Below, one piece after another: positions 5,899 to 13,540 of a DNA stretch of 13,560 bases. Location of the stretch: positions 1-13,560 of the forward strand of contig SLIO01000390.1 of assembly GCA_007135635.1 (NCBI GenBank), written 5' to 3'. This DNA is from Methylomicrobium sp. (lineage in GTDB: Bacteria; Pseudomonadota; Gammaproteobacteria; Methylococcales; Methylomonadaceae). The notes below the pieces were generated by a model. The model was not told where the DNA came from, made no database searches, and worked only from the letters and a program-made list of their open reading frames with translations. Position 1 is the stretch's first letter. Each line of letters begins with the position of its first letter. The translations under genes were made by a program, and so were the position numbers.

Positions 5899-7605
5899 AT
5901 GAGTATAATTATGAATCCAAACAAAAAACGTATCCTCATCGTCGGCGGCGTGGCCGGCGGAGCGACTTGCGCGGCGCGTGCGAGGAGACTTTGCGAAACC
6001 TGCGATATCGTCGTGTTCGAACGAGGCCAGCACGTTTCGTTCGCCAATTGCGGCCTGCCTTATTTCGTCGGTGACGTGATCGAGTCCGAAGCCAAGCTGT
6101 TGGTGGCGAGCCCTGAGCTGTTCGAGCACCGTTTCAACATCGAAGTCCATACCGAAACCGAAGTCACGCGCATCGACCGGCAAGCGCGGACGATAGAAGT
6201 GCATGATTTGAAAACGGGTATATACCGCGAAGAAGCCTATGATGCCCTGGTTTTGGCGACAGGCGCCCAGCCGATCCGTCCGCCCTTGCCGGGCATCGAT
6301 CTGCCGGGTATCTATGTCTTGCGCAATATTCCGGATAGCCGAAAGATCAAGGCCGCTACCGCTCGGTCAACACGCGCTCTGATCGTCGGAGGCGGTTTCA
6401 TCGGGCTCGAAATGGCCGAGAATCTTGTCGCATTGGGACTCGACGTCACGTTGCTGGAATTGGCAGACCAAGTGCTGCCGCCGCTGGATGCTGAAATGGC
6501 CGGCTATGCCGCGGAGCGCTTGAGGGCCAACGGCGTCGAATTAAGGCTCGGCGAAAGCGCAGTGTCGTTCGAACGGCACCCGGAGCGCGGTTTGATCTTG
6601 CATACCTCGAAAGGCGCAACGCTCAACACCGATCTGGTCATCCTGGGAATCGGCGTGCGTCCCGAAGCCACGCTGGCTCGGGAGGCCGGATTGGAACTCG
6701 GCGAGCTCGGCGGAATCCGGGTCGATCCCTACATGCGGACGAACGATCCGGCGATTTGGGCGGTCGGCGATGTCGTCGAAGTCAAAAACCGGGTCACCGG
6801 GCAATGGCAACTGGTCCCGCTAGCAGGACCCGCCAATCGGCAGGGAAGGGTTGCGGCGAGCACAATCATTCATAATTTCTCTTGCGGAGATAAAGAAGCA
6901 TTGCCGCCCCTGGCTTTCGATGGCGTGTTGGGAACCGCTGTATGCGAGGTTTTCGGGCTCACCGTTGCCTGCACCGGCGCCAGCGAAAAACTATTGAAGC
7001 GGCTCGGCATGGATTTCGAGAAGGTCTATTTGCATCCCGGTCACCATTCCAGTTATTTTCCCGGCGCGAAACCGATACACATCAAGTTATTGTTCTCGAA
7101 AACGGACAACAAGATTTTGGGCGCGCAAGCCGTCGGCGAGAAGGATGTCACGCGGCCGATCGACGTCATCGCGACGGCGCTGATGCAAGGAGCCACGATA
7201 TTCGATTTGGAGAATTTGGAGCTTTGTTATGCGCCGCAGTTCGGCGCGGCCAAAGACCCGGTCAACGTCGCCGGCATGTTGGCCGGCAACCATCAGCGCG
7301 GCGATTTTCCTTTGGCGAACTGGGACGAGCTGAAGACAACCTCGGCCTTGTTGGTCGATGTGCGCAGCGCGGATGAATATGCCGGCGGTCATGTTCCGAC
7401 TGCGCAAAACTTACCGCTGGAATCGTTACGCGACCGCATTCACGAGTTACCGACGGATCGTGATATCTGGTTGATCTGCGGTGTCGGGCAGCGCGCTTAT
7501 TACGCGTATCGCCTATTGGCGCAAAACGGTTTGCGGGTCAAAGTACTGTCCGGCGGTATGAAGACTTACTCGGCAAGAAGGCGGGCGACGGAAGCGAGTG
7601 GATAG
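5899..7605 (+). CDS. CoA-disulfide / persulfide reductase with C-terminal rhodanese domain
   Basis: Cytoplasmic flavoprotein of 568 residues. FAD-binding motif GGVAGG (16-21), single redox cysteine C51 in SFANCGLPYF, NAD(P)H motif GGGFIG (164-169), second FAD motif TNDPAIWAVGD (281-291) and the dimer-interface block ELCYAPQFGAAKDPVNVAGM (441-460) are in family order. A rhodanese domain follows (~475-560) with active-site C527 in CGVGQRA. This is the CoADR-RHD architecture: NAD(P)H-dependent reduction of CoA disulfide or of CoA/protein persulfides, the rhodanese cysteine carrying sulfane sulfur. Plain NADH oxidases of the same fold lack the rhodanese domain. The start is uncertain between ATG 5899 and ATG 5911; neither has a strong ribosome site. 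It is followed by 233 bp before feoAB, so it may be a separate unit. Confidence 0.88.
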   Translation: MSIIMNPNKKRILIVGGVAGGATCAARARRLCETCDIVVFERGQHVSFANCGLPYFVGDVIESEAKLLVASPELFEHRFNIEVHTETEVTRIDRQARTIEVHDLKTGIYREEAYDALVLATGAQPIRPPLPGIDLPGIYVLRNIPDSRKIKAATARSTRALIVGGGFIGLEMAENLVALGLDVTLLELADQVLPPLDAEMAGYAAERLRANGVELRLGESAVSFERHPERGLILHTSKGATLNTDLVILGIGVRPEATLAREAGLELGELGGIRVDPYMRTNDPAIWAVGDVVEVKNRVTGQWQLVPLAGPANRQGRVAASTIIHNFSCGDKEALPPLAFDGVLGTAVCEVFGLTVACTGASEKLLKRLGMDFEKVYLHPGHHSSYFPGAKPIHIKLLFSKTDNKILGAQAVGEKDVTRPIDVIATALMQGATIFDLENLELCYAPQFGAAKDPVNVAGMLAGNHQRGDFPLANWDELKTTSALLVDVRSADEYAGGHVPTAQNLPLESLRDRIHELPTDRDIWLICGVGQRAYYAYRLLAQNGLRVKVLSGGMKTYSARRRATEASG

Positions 7606-7838
7606 ACACTTAGGGGCTCCTATCGAGGTCGGTTCCGCTAAAAATAGTCGACAATATCTCGCCTCACTGATCGATCGCGAAAGCCCGACATTTGCCGTTA
7701 TGCCAGTAGGATCCGTTACTGAGCCAGGTTTTATCCTAAATTAGGCTATTGAAAAATCGTTCGACATTGACGAGTTTGCTGATTCAGCAACGGCATTGGC
7801 GTTTTTTTGCGTTTTAAAAGGAACAAGGGTGGCTTTCG
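7606..7838. other. Intergenic region before feoAB
   Basis: No gene recognised. It contains a perfect palindrome TTGCTG-ATT-CAGCAA (7776-7790) and, 11 bases on, a T7 run (7802-7808); the gap makes a standard intrinsic terminator unlikely. No Fur-box-like sequence was found by eye, though feo genes are often Fur-controlled. Confidence 0.4.
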
Positions 7839-9770
7839 ATGCAAATGAATTTGAGCGATATGAAAGCGGGCGATTGCGGACGCGTCGTGGGTTATGAAAA
7901 AAGCTTCTTGCCTTACCGGCAGAAACTGCTGGCAATGGGTTTGACACCCGGCACCGAATTCAAAATTATGCGAGTCGCGCCGTTAGGCGACCCGATTGAA
8001 ATCAGAGTGCGCGGTACCGATCTCAGCGTGCGTCCGGATGAAGTCGCCGGCTTGAGAATCGAGCGTCTGGACAAAGTGCCGCCGGCCCCGAAACCTGTAT
8101 TGCAGAAACAGGATTACACCGTCGCCGTCATCGGCAACCCCAACTGCGGTAAAACCACGCTGTTCAATGGTTTGACCGGCGCCCGTCAGCATGTCGGCAA
8201 TTGGGCCGGCGTGACCGTCGAGCGCAAAAGCGGCTTTTATCGGTTCGATGACAAAACCGTCAAAATTGTCGACTTGCCCGGCATCTATGCGTTGGATGTG
8301 AGCGGTACGGCCACGGCGCTGGATGAAAAAATTGCCAGGGATTACATTCTTTCGCGGCAGGCGGACCTGATCATCAATATCGTCGATACATCGCATCTCG
8401 AACATAACCTCTATCTGACGACACAACTGCTGGAAATGCGGCTGCCGATGCTGGTGGTGCTGAATAACATGGACGACGCGACCGGTCGCGACATCAAGAT
8501 CGATAGCGACGAAATAGCCCGCCGCCTCGAATGTCCGTTGGTTTCATTGGTTGCGACTCGAGTCGATGAGGTCAGGGCCTTGAAAGCGGCGATCAACCAA
8601 TGGCTGGAGCATAAAGTTCTGTCGCATTCGGTGATCGATTATCCGCTTGCGATTCGGGAAGCGCTGGATCGACTCACACCGATGGTCGAGCAACAATTGG
8701 ACAACCTTGACGGCGATGCGCGCTGGTTCGCCGTCAAATTGCTGGAACAAGACGCTTTTGCGCTCGGCCATGCCGATCCGTTACTGATCGAGACCGCGAA
8801 ACAACTGCGCCGGACGATCGAAGACCAAGCCGCCGAAGAGGCGGATCTAATGATTGCGGACAGCCGCTACGGTTTTATCGGTCTATTGGTCAATGAGACG
8901 CTCACGCGGCAGTCCGAGCTGGGCAGGAACTTTTCCGATAAGATCGATAATGTGATATTGAACCGTTTCTTGGCCATTCCGATCTTCTTCGGCGTGATGT
9001 ATTTGATGTTCACGTTCACGATCAAACTCGGGCGTGTCTTCAAACCGTTCTTCAACGACCTGTCTCAGGCGCTTTTTGTCGATGGCATGGGGCATTTACT
9101 GATGCTGCTCGGCAGTCCGCAATGGCTGATCATGCTGATCGCCCAGGGTGTCGGCAACGGCATCCGGGAAGTGGCCGCGTTCGTTCCTATTCTCGGTTTT
9201 CTGTATCTGTTCATTTCGGTATTGGAGGAGTCGGGTTACATGGCCCGCGCGACGTTTGCGATGGACCGCTTGATGCGCGTCCTGGGATTGCCCGGCAAGG
9301 CCTTTGTACCGATGATTCTGGGTTTCGGCTGTAACGTGCCGGCGATGCTGGCGACCCGGACATTGGAGAATCCGCGCGACCGGTTGCTGAGTATCCTGTT
9401 AAATCCGTTCATGACCTGCGGCGCTCGGTTGGCCGTATTTACCTTGTTCGCCGCGGCTTTTTTCCCGGACCACGGCGGCTTGATCGTATTCGTGCTTTAT
9501 TCGATAGGCGTGTTCTTCGCAGTGCTCACTGCATTGCTGCTGAAGAACACGTTTCTGACAGAGGAATTTTCGCTGGTGATGATGGAAATCCCGAATTATC
9601 ACGTTCCGAAGCTGAAAAATGTATTGATTAACAGTTGGACCCGGGTTAAGACCTTCGTCGTGCGGGTCGGAAAAATCATCATGGCCTGGCTGGCCGGGAT
9701 TGCGATGATCGCCGTTGCGATTGTGTTGGTGTTTCGCCACTGGGGGAAACGCCGGCAATCATCGATCTGA
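7839..9770 (+). CDS. feoB: FeoA-FeoB fusion, truncated before the second Gate domain
   Basis: Ferrous-iron uptake protein of the inner membrane. Residues 1-~80 are a FeoA SH3-like domain (LSDMKAGDCGRVV, AMGLTPGTEFKI). A short Pro-rich linker leads to the FeoB G domain: G1 GNPNCGKTT (99-107), G3 DLPG (145-148), G4 NNMD (209-212), G5 SLVAT (236-240). Membrane part: EESGYMAR (463-470) and the first Gate motif GFGCNVPA (495-502), then YHVPKLKNVLINSW (587-600) and one more helix. The chain ends at 643 with FRHWGKRRQSSI, so FeoB makes up only ~560 residues against a usual ~750-770. The second Gate (in E. coli VGLFTGAMAKEVVVGTLN) and all later helices are absent, and no continuation was found in other frames. 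Ribosome site: AAGGGTGG, 6 bases before ATG. Function is doubtful. Confidence 0.85.
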   Translation: MQMNLSDMKAGDCGRVVGYEKSFLPYRQKLLAMGLTPGTEFKIMRVAPLGDPIEIRVRGTDLSVRPDEVAGLRIERLDKVPPAPKPVLQKQDYTVAVIGNPNCGKTTLFNGLTGARQHVGNWAGVTVERKSGFYRFDDKTVKIVDLPGIYALDVSGTATALDEKIARDYILSRQADLIINIVDTSHLEHNLYLTTQLLEMRLPMLVVLNNMDDATGRDIKIDSDEIARRLECPLVSLVATRVDEVRALKAAINQWLEHKVLSHSVIDYPLAIREALDRLTPMVEQQLDNLDGDARWFAVKLLEQDAFALGHADPLLIETAKQLRRTIEDQAAEEADLMIADSRYGFIGLLVNETLTRQSELGRNFSDKIDNVILNRFLAIPIFFGVMYLMFTFTIKLGRVFKPFFNDLSQALFVDGMGHLLMLLGSPQWLIMLIAQGVGNGIREVAAFVPILGFLYLFISVLEESGYMARATFAMDRLMRVLGLPGKAFVPMILGFGCNVPAMLATRTLENPRDRLLSILLNPFMTCGARLAVFTLFAAAFFPDHGGLIVFVLYSIGVFFAVLTALLLKNTFLTEEFSLVMMEIPNYHVPKLKNVLINSWTRVKTFVVRVGKIIMAWLAGIAMIAVAIVLVFRHWGKRRQSSI

Positions 9771-9783
9771 AACTTCTAGCTCC

Positions 9784-9900
9784 GTAGGGTACGCTATGCG
9801 TACCATGGCAACCCCACCGACGTTAACACATGGCGATATGATTTGATTTAGGTAGGAGTTTGGTGCTTAACGGTATAGAGGTTCGCGCAGCGTACCCTAC
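9784..9900. repeat. Inverted-repeat element (REP/MITE-like) beside truncated feoB
   Basis: GTAGGGTACGC (9784-9794) and GCGTACCCTAC (9890-9900) are perfect 11-bp inverted ends of a ~117-bp non-coding element. The left end also forms its own hairpin, GGTACGC-TAT-GCGTACC (9788-9804). It starts 13 bp after the feoB stop. No clear target-site duplication was seen. Confidence 0.6.
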
Positions 9901-9973
9901 ATTAGATGTATAACGACGAGCGCAGGAGCGTGGGAACGAGAGGAACTACTGAAATCTATCAAAGGGCATAAAC

Positions 9974-11962
9974 ATGATTGATAAAACCTATTTCGACAAA
10001 CTCGATGCGGAACTGCTGAAGATCAGTCCGCGCCAAGACATCATGCTGCTGCGCGTCATCGCCGCCGTCATTCCGGTAGTCTTGTTCGGCCTGGATGCGC
10101 TTTATGATTTGCCTGTCTTGTATTGGCTGGGCATTCCGTTTTATCTGTTCTGTTTGGTGCTCTATCTCGAAAGCCTTTTGAAAAGCGTGTTGTTCTTGCG
10201 CAAGGTTTCGGCGGAATTGCTGATCGTTTTGGTCATGACAGTGACGCTGATCGATGGCGCGCCGTTGAGCGGGGCGATGGTGGCCTGGTTCATCGGCTTG
10301 GGGTTGTATATCTCGTTCACGATCATCCGGAAGAACCGGGAAAAGATCGAAAGCCTGATTCAGGAAGGCAAAAAGACCGCCCGGATGCTGAAGGACGGCG
10401 ACATCGTGGAAGTGCCGATCAACCAAATTCGGCTAGGCGCCACGGTGCTGATTCCGAAAGGCGCGATGGTCCCGATCGACGGAATCATCATCGAAGGCGC
10501 CTCGGCGATCGACGAATCGACGATTACCGGCGAACCTTTTCCGGTATATAAGGAGACCGGTGCCAGCGTGACATCGGGCACGCTGAATCTGAGCGCGCCG
10601 TTGCAGGTCAAGGCCGACAAAAACGGGGACGATTCGTTTCTCGCAGTGATCACTCAGGAAATCGAAAACAGTCTGGAGAACAAATCCGATCTGCAGCGGC
10701 GTGCCGATACCACAGTGCAGATTCTGCTGTTGTCGGTCACGGCTTATGCCTTTTTGCTGCTCTACATCACCGGCAGCCTGCATCTGATGGCGACGGCACT
10801 GGCGGTGGTTTGCCCTTGCGCCTGGGCGCTGGCGACGCCGACTGCGTTCGCCGCCAATATCGGGCGTCTGGCTCGTTCGAATATTCTGGCCCGCGGCGGC
10901 GAGCCGCTGGAGAACATGCAGGACATCAAAACGCTGATTCTGGATAAAACCGGCACGGTCACGTTGGCAGAACCCGAAGTCAGCCAGGTCATCGAAATGG
11001 GCCTGCCGACACAGGGTCTATTGGAACTGGCCGCATCGATCGAATCGCGTTTCGATCATCCGATCGCGCATTCGATCGTCAATTATGCGAAAAAACAGGG
11101 TCTGACCGCTTTCCTGCCGGTCGAGAAAGCCGAGGACCTTCCGGGCCGCGGCATCAAGGCCCGGATCGAAGGCCGGGAAATTCTGATGGGCAGCGCCGAA
11201 ACGCTGAGTCTTCAGGACATCGAGTTGCCGGCTATCGACTATACCGGCCGTGCTATCTGGCTGGCGGTCGACCGCGAAGTCCAAGGCGTCATCGTCATTC
11301 GCGATATCATGCTGTCGGAAATGCGGGGCTTGGCCGATACGATCCGTGCCTGCGGTATCGAAAAGGTCGTGCTCGCGACCGGCGATAACGAAGAACAGGA
11401 AGCCAAACGCGTGGCCGACTACATCAACGCCGATGAATACCATTTCAATTGCAAGCCGGACGACAAAACCGCGCTGGTCAAAAAATTTCAGGAACAGGGC
11501 AAAGTGGCGATGGTCGGCGATGGCGTCAATGACGCACCGTCTTTGGCCGCCGCCAATGTCGGCATCGCGATCGGCGGGCACAAGAACGTCAATCTGGCGA
11601 TCATTTCATCGGATGTCGTCATTCTCGGTCACGATGCTCAGGATCTGGTCACGATCTTGCGGCTCGGTCATAAAATGGGCGGCATCATCAGGCAAAATTA
11701 TCTGTGGGCCGTCGGTTTCAACAGCGTCGGCCTGGCGCTGGCGACATTCGGCTTGCTCAATCCGATTTTTGCCGCGCTGCTGCATCATGTCAGTTCGGTG
11801 TTCGTCGTCGTCAATGCCGGCCGGCTGTATTTCACCGGCATCGAGCAATCGCTGGTCGGTCCTATGTTCAGAAAAATGGATGAGCTGACCGGCCGCGATC
11901 AGCACTGCGAACCCGAGCGCTTGCGCTCCGATTCCGACGTGGTCGCTGAGCAGGAGTCCTGA
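9974..11962 (+). CDS. P1B-type heavy-metal-translocating ATPase
   Basis: Inner-membrane metal pump of 662 residues. About four N-terminal helices (~23-118) come first; the actuator loop has TGEP (185-188); the metal-site helix has CPC (280-282) in VCPCAWALATPTAF; the phosphorylation site is DKTGT (324-328, D324); FDHP (360-363) stands for the usual SEHP of the nucleotide domain; ATGDN (468-472) and GDGVND (515-520) complete the hinge. The last two helices include FNSVGLALATFGLLNP and LLHHVSSVFVVVNAGRL. There is no N-terminal HMA or Cys-rich domain. CPC fits transition-metal pumps, but CPCAW and HHVSS differ from textbook Cu (CPCALG, MxxSS) and Zn types, so the metal is not assignable; the feo and ferritin neighbours hint at iron. 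Start ATG has AGGG 7 bases upstream. The stop is 3 bp from the next start. Confidence 0.9.
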   Translation: MIDKTYFDKLDAELLKISPRQDIMLLRVIAAVIPVVLFGLDALYDLPVLYWLGIPFYLFCLVLYLESLLKSVLFLRKVSAELLIVLVMTVTLIDGAPLSGAMVAWFIGLGLYISFTIIRKNREKIESLIQEGKKTARMLKDGDIVEVPINQIRLGATVLIPKGAMVPIDGIIIEGASAIDESTITGEPFPVYKETGASVTSGTLNLSAPLQVKADKNGDDSFLAVITQEIENSLENKSDLQRRADTTVQILLLSVTAYAFLLLYITGSLHLMATALAVVCPCAWALATPTAFAANIGRLARSNILARGGEPLENMQDIKTLILDKTGTVTLAEPEVSQVIEMGLPTQGLLELAASIESRFDHPIAHSIVNYAKKQGLTAFLPVEKAEDLPGRGIKARIEGREILMGSAETLSLQDIELPAIDYTGRAIWLAVDREVQGVIVIRDIMLSEMRGLADTIRACGIEKVVLATGDNEEQEAKRVADYINADEYHFNCKPDDKTALVKKFQEQGKVAMVGDGVNDAPSLAAANVGIAIGGHKNVNLAIISSDVVILGHDAQDLVTILRLGHKMGGIIRQNYLWAVGFNSVGLALATFGLLNPIFAALLHHVSSVFVVVNAGRLYFTGIEQSLVGPMFRKMDELTGRDQHCEPERLRSDSDVVAEQES

Positions 11963-11965
11963 AGG

Positions 11966-12265
11966 ATGTCTTTGCTGGCGTTGAGTCATGTCGTTCATGC
12001 GGCGGGACCCAAAAAGATTCTCGACGGTCTGGATTTCGGTATCGACGAAGGGGATGTGCATGCGCTGATCGGCACGAACGGCACCGGCAAGAGCACCCTG
12101 GCGCGTTTGATAATCGGCAGCGAGGGTTTTCGGCTGAGTTCCGGGCAAATCCTGTTTGCCGGTCGAGACACGCGAGGCGGCGCCCTATATTTTGGCGATC
12201 TCGGCCGCCAGCTTCATCTATATCGCGACGGCCGATCTGATACCGTCTTTGCACCGGCAGGTTAG
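11966..12265 (+). pseudogene. SufC-like ABC ATPase, N-terminal fragment
   Basis: The first ~68 codons read as the start of a SufC-like ATPase: LSHVVHAAGPKKILDGLDF, then VHALIGTNGTGKSTLARLII with Walker A at 36-44, then SSGQILFAGRD. After that the resemblance ends and the frame runs on as 30 unrelated residues to a stop at 12263-12265; Q-loop, signature, Walker B and switch histidine are all missing. The start is well formed (AGGAG 9 bases upstream, 3 bp after the ATPase stop), so the intact gene was probably coupled to the P1B ATPase. The DNA after ~12170 belongs to a different gene (the ZIP fragment), read out of frame here. It cannot hydrolyse ATP as it stands. Confidence 0.7.
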
Positions 12266-12344
12266 CCTGCTGACATCGCTAAGCCAAATATTGCTGTTGC
12301 TCACGGGCATCGCTACCATCGCTTTCTTTCACCTTGGAGGATAA
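12171..12344 (+). pseudogene. ZIP-family metal transporter, C-terminal fragment
   Basis: In a frame different from the ABC fragment, EAAPYILAISAASFIYIATA followed by DLIPSLHRQ and SQILLLLTGIATIAFFHLGG reads as the last two membrane helices of a ZIP metal transporter of ~250 residues, with the helix-to-loop pattern ASFIYIA.ADLIP.LH. Only ~57 residues remain. No start of its own is evident; a TTG at 12156 is in frame but lies in the ABC fragment. The stop TAA overlaps the good ribosome site (GGAGG) of the ferritin-like gene, so the original gene order at its 3' end is preserved. The assignment rests on pattern recognition; another small multi-helix transporter is possible. Confidence 0.6.
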
Positions 12345-12347
12345 ACC

Positions 12348-12818
12348 ATGAACCCGCTCACCGAAACTGAATTCGCAGCCCTCAACGAGGCTTTGGATGA
12401 TGAATACCGAGCCTTGGCGATTTACGATCAGGTCATTGCCGACTTTGGCGATGCGCCGCCGTTCGGCAACATACGAGATGCGGAAAGCCGACACATAGAC
12501 GCGCTTTGCACACTTTTTTCTCGCTATGGGTTAACCATTCCCGAGAATCCCTGGTTGGGAAAGGTTGAGCGTTATGCCAGCCTGCGAGAAGCTTGCGAAG
12601 CTGGCGTCGCCGCCGAAATCGCCAATGCCGAAATCTACGAACGGTTAGTTCAAGCCACGGAACGACCGGATATTCTGACCGTGTTCCGCAATCTTCGGGA
12701 TGCATCGCAGCAGCGCCACCTGCCGGCGTTTCAGCGATGTGTGCAAGGATCATCCGGACGCGGTGGACATGGCGGCGGGGAAGGGCATCGCGGCAGACAC
12801 GGGGGCGGCCATGAATAG
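12348..12818 (+). CDS. Ferritin-like DUF2202 protein with Gly/His tail
   Basis: Protein of 156 residues, predicted four-helix ferritin-like fold. Candidate metal ligands in order: E19 (DDEYRALAIY), E46 and H49 (ESRH), E90 or E95 (AEIANAEIYERL), H124 (QQRH). The fourth-helix ExxH of classic diiron proteins reads QxxH here (Q121), so the centre may be altered; I recall this position varying in DUF2202. A low-complexity tail from ~134 is rich in Gly and His (four His in the last 16 residues) and could bind metal. The family's role is not settled; iron storage, oxidation or delivery are guesses. The ribosome site GGAGG is 7 bases from ATG, and the gene starts 3 bp after the ZIP remnant. Its neighbours suggest metal homeostasis. 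Confidence 0.8.
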   Translation: MNPLTETEFAALNEALDDEYRALAIYDQVIADFGDAPPFGNIRDAESRHIDALCTLFSRYGLTIPENPWLGKVERYASLREACEAGVAAEIANAEIYERLVQATERPDILTVFRNLRDASQQRHLPAFQRCVQGSSGRGGHGGGEGHRGRHGGGHE

Positions 12819-12861
12819 GATCGCAGAAGACCGTTGTCAACAGATGTTGCGCCATGCCTAG
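12811..12861 (+). other. Possible 16-codon overlap ORF between ferritin-like and methyltransferase genes
   Basis: ATG 12811 overlaps the end of the ferritin-like gene, and its TAG (12859-12861) overlaps the methyltransferase start at 12854. The peptide would be MNRIAEDRCQQMLRHA. A G-rich run (GGGGGCGG) sits upstream as a possible ribosome site. It could couple translation to the methyltransferase, which lacks its own site, or be the stub of a deleted gene, or chance. Confidence 0.3.
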
Positions 12862-13489
12862 AGTAGCTCCGTTCGAGGATCATCATCAATGTTACGAGGC
12901 GTGGTTCGAAAAGCATGAGGCTGCTTATCTCTCGGAATTGCTGGCCCTGCGGCCATTCGTGCCCTGGGAAGGTTACGGCATCGAGATAGGCGTCGGCAGC
13001 GGTCGCTTCGCGGTGCCGTTAGGGGTACAGGTCGGTGTGGATCCTTCCCCGGCGATGTTGTTCCATGCTTCGGCGCGAGGCATAAAGGTCGTGGAAGGCG
13101 TGGCCGAGAATCTGCCTTTCGAAGTCGGCACCTTCGATTACGCGTTGGTGGTAACGACCATTTATTTTGTGGACTCCCCAGCGAAAATGCTTGCCGAGGC
13201 TCACCGAGTGCTTAAACCGGGCGGCCGCCTTGTGATCGGTTTTATCGATAGGGAAAGCGCCTTGGGACAAGATTATCTGGCGCATCAGGACGAGAGCGTA
13301 TTTTACCGCGAAGCCACATTCATTTCGGCTGACGAAGTGGAGCAACTTCTGCTGGAAACCGGTTTCTCGATCGACGCTTGGGGCCAGATGCTCGCCCGCC
13401 TATTGCCCGAAACTCGGGAGATCGAATCGCTAAGGGCAGGGCGGGGACAATGCGCATTCGTTGTCGTCGCGGCAACGAAAGAGGATTGA
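12854..13489 (+). CDS. Class I SAM-dependent methyltransferase (Methyltransf_11 type)
   Basis: Cytoplasmic protein of 211 residues with a Rossmann methyltransferase fold. Motif I EIGVGSGRF (44-52) binds S-adenosylmethionine, D63 in VGVDPSPAML is the ribose-contact acidic residue, then GVAENLPF (82-89), TFDYALVVTTIYFV (93-106) as motif II, and LKPGGRLVIGFID (120-132) as motif III. The substrate cannot be told; such small enzymes modify metabolites, cofactors or metal(loid)s. ATG 12854 is the first start after an in-frame stop at 12812-12814 and has no Shine-Dalgarno sequence, so translation may depend on coupling from upstream. It is the last gene of the metal-handling run; no intrinsic terminator was seen after its stop. 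Confidence 0.85.
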   Translation: MPRVAPFEDHHQCYEAWFEKHEAAYLSELLALRPFVPWEGYGIEIGVGSGRFAVPLGVQVGVDPSPAMLFHASARGIKVVEGVAENLPFEVGTFDYALVVTTIYFVDSPAKMLAEAHRVLKPGGRLVIGFIDRESALGQDYLAHQDESVFYREATFISADEVEQLLLETGFSIDAWGQMLARLLPETREIESLRAGRGQCAFVVVAATKED

Positions 13490-13540
13490 TTCATTGCAAA
13501 CGACAGTAACACGATAATATACGGGTCTAAAAATCCCTCG

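Noticed and set aside
5270..5900. CRISPR array or integron attC site
   Set aside because: Repeats are two only, imperfect and ~550 bp apart, with no regular spacers; the palindromes lack recognisable attC core sites and no integrase or cas gene is present.
7776..7808. Palindrome TTGCTG-ATT-CAGCAA plus a T7 run as terminator of the reductase gene
   Set aside because: Eleven bases separate the stem from the T-run, and it sits close to the feoAB start; not a standard intrinsic terminator.
7741..7947. 68-codon minus-strand open frame overlapping the feoAB start
   Set aside because: No recognisable family, overlaps the conserved FeoA start, and no ribosome site was evident.
11250..11888. 212-codon open frame inside the P1B ATPase gene, rich in Ser, Arg and Trp
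   Set aside because: A frame-shifted shadow of the ATPase coding sequence with biased composition and no ribosome site.
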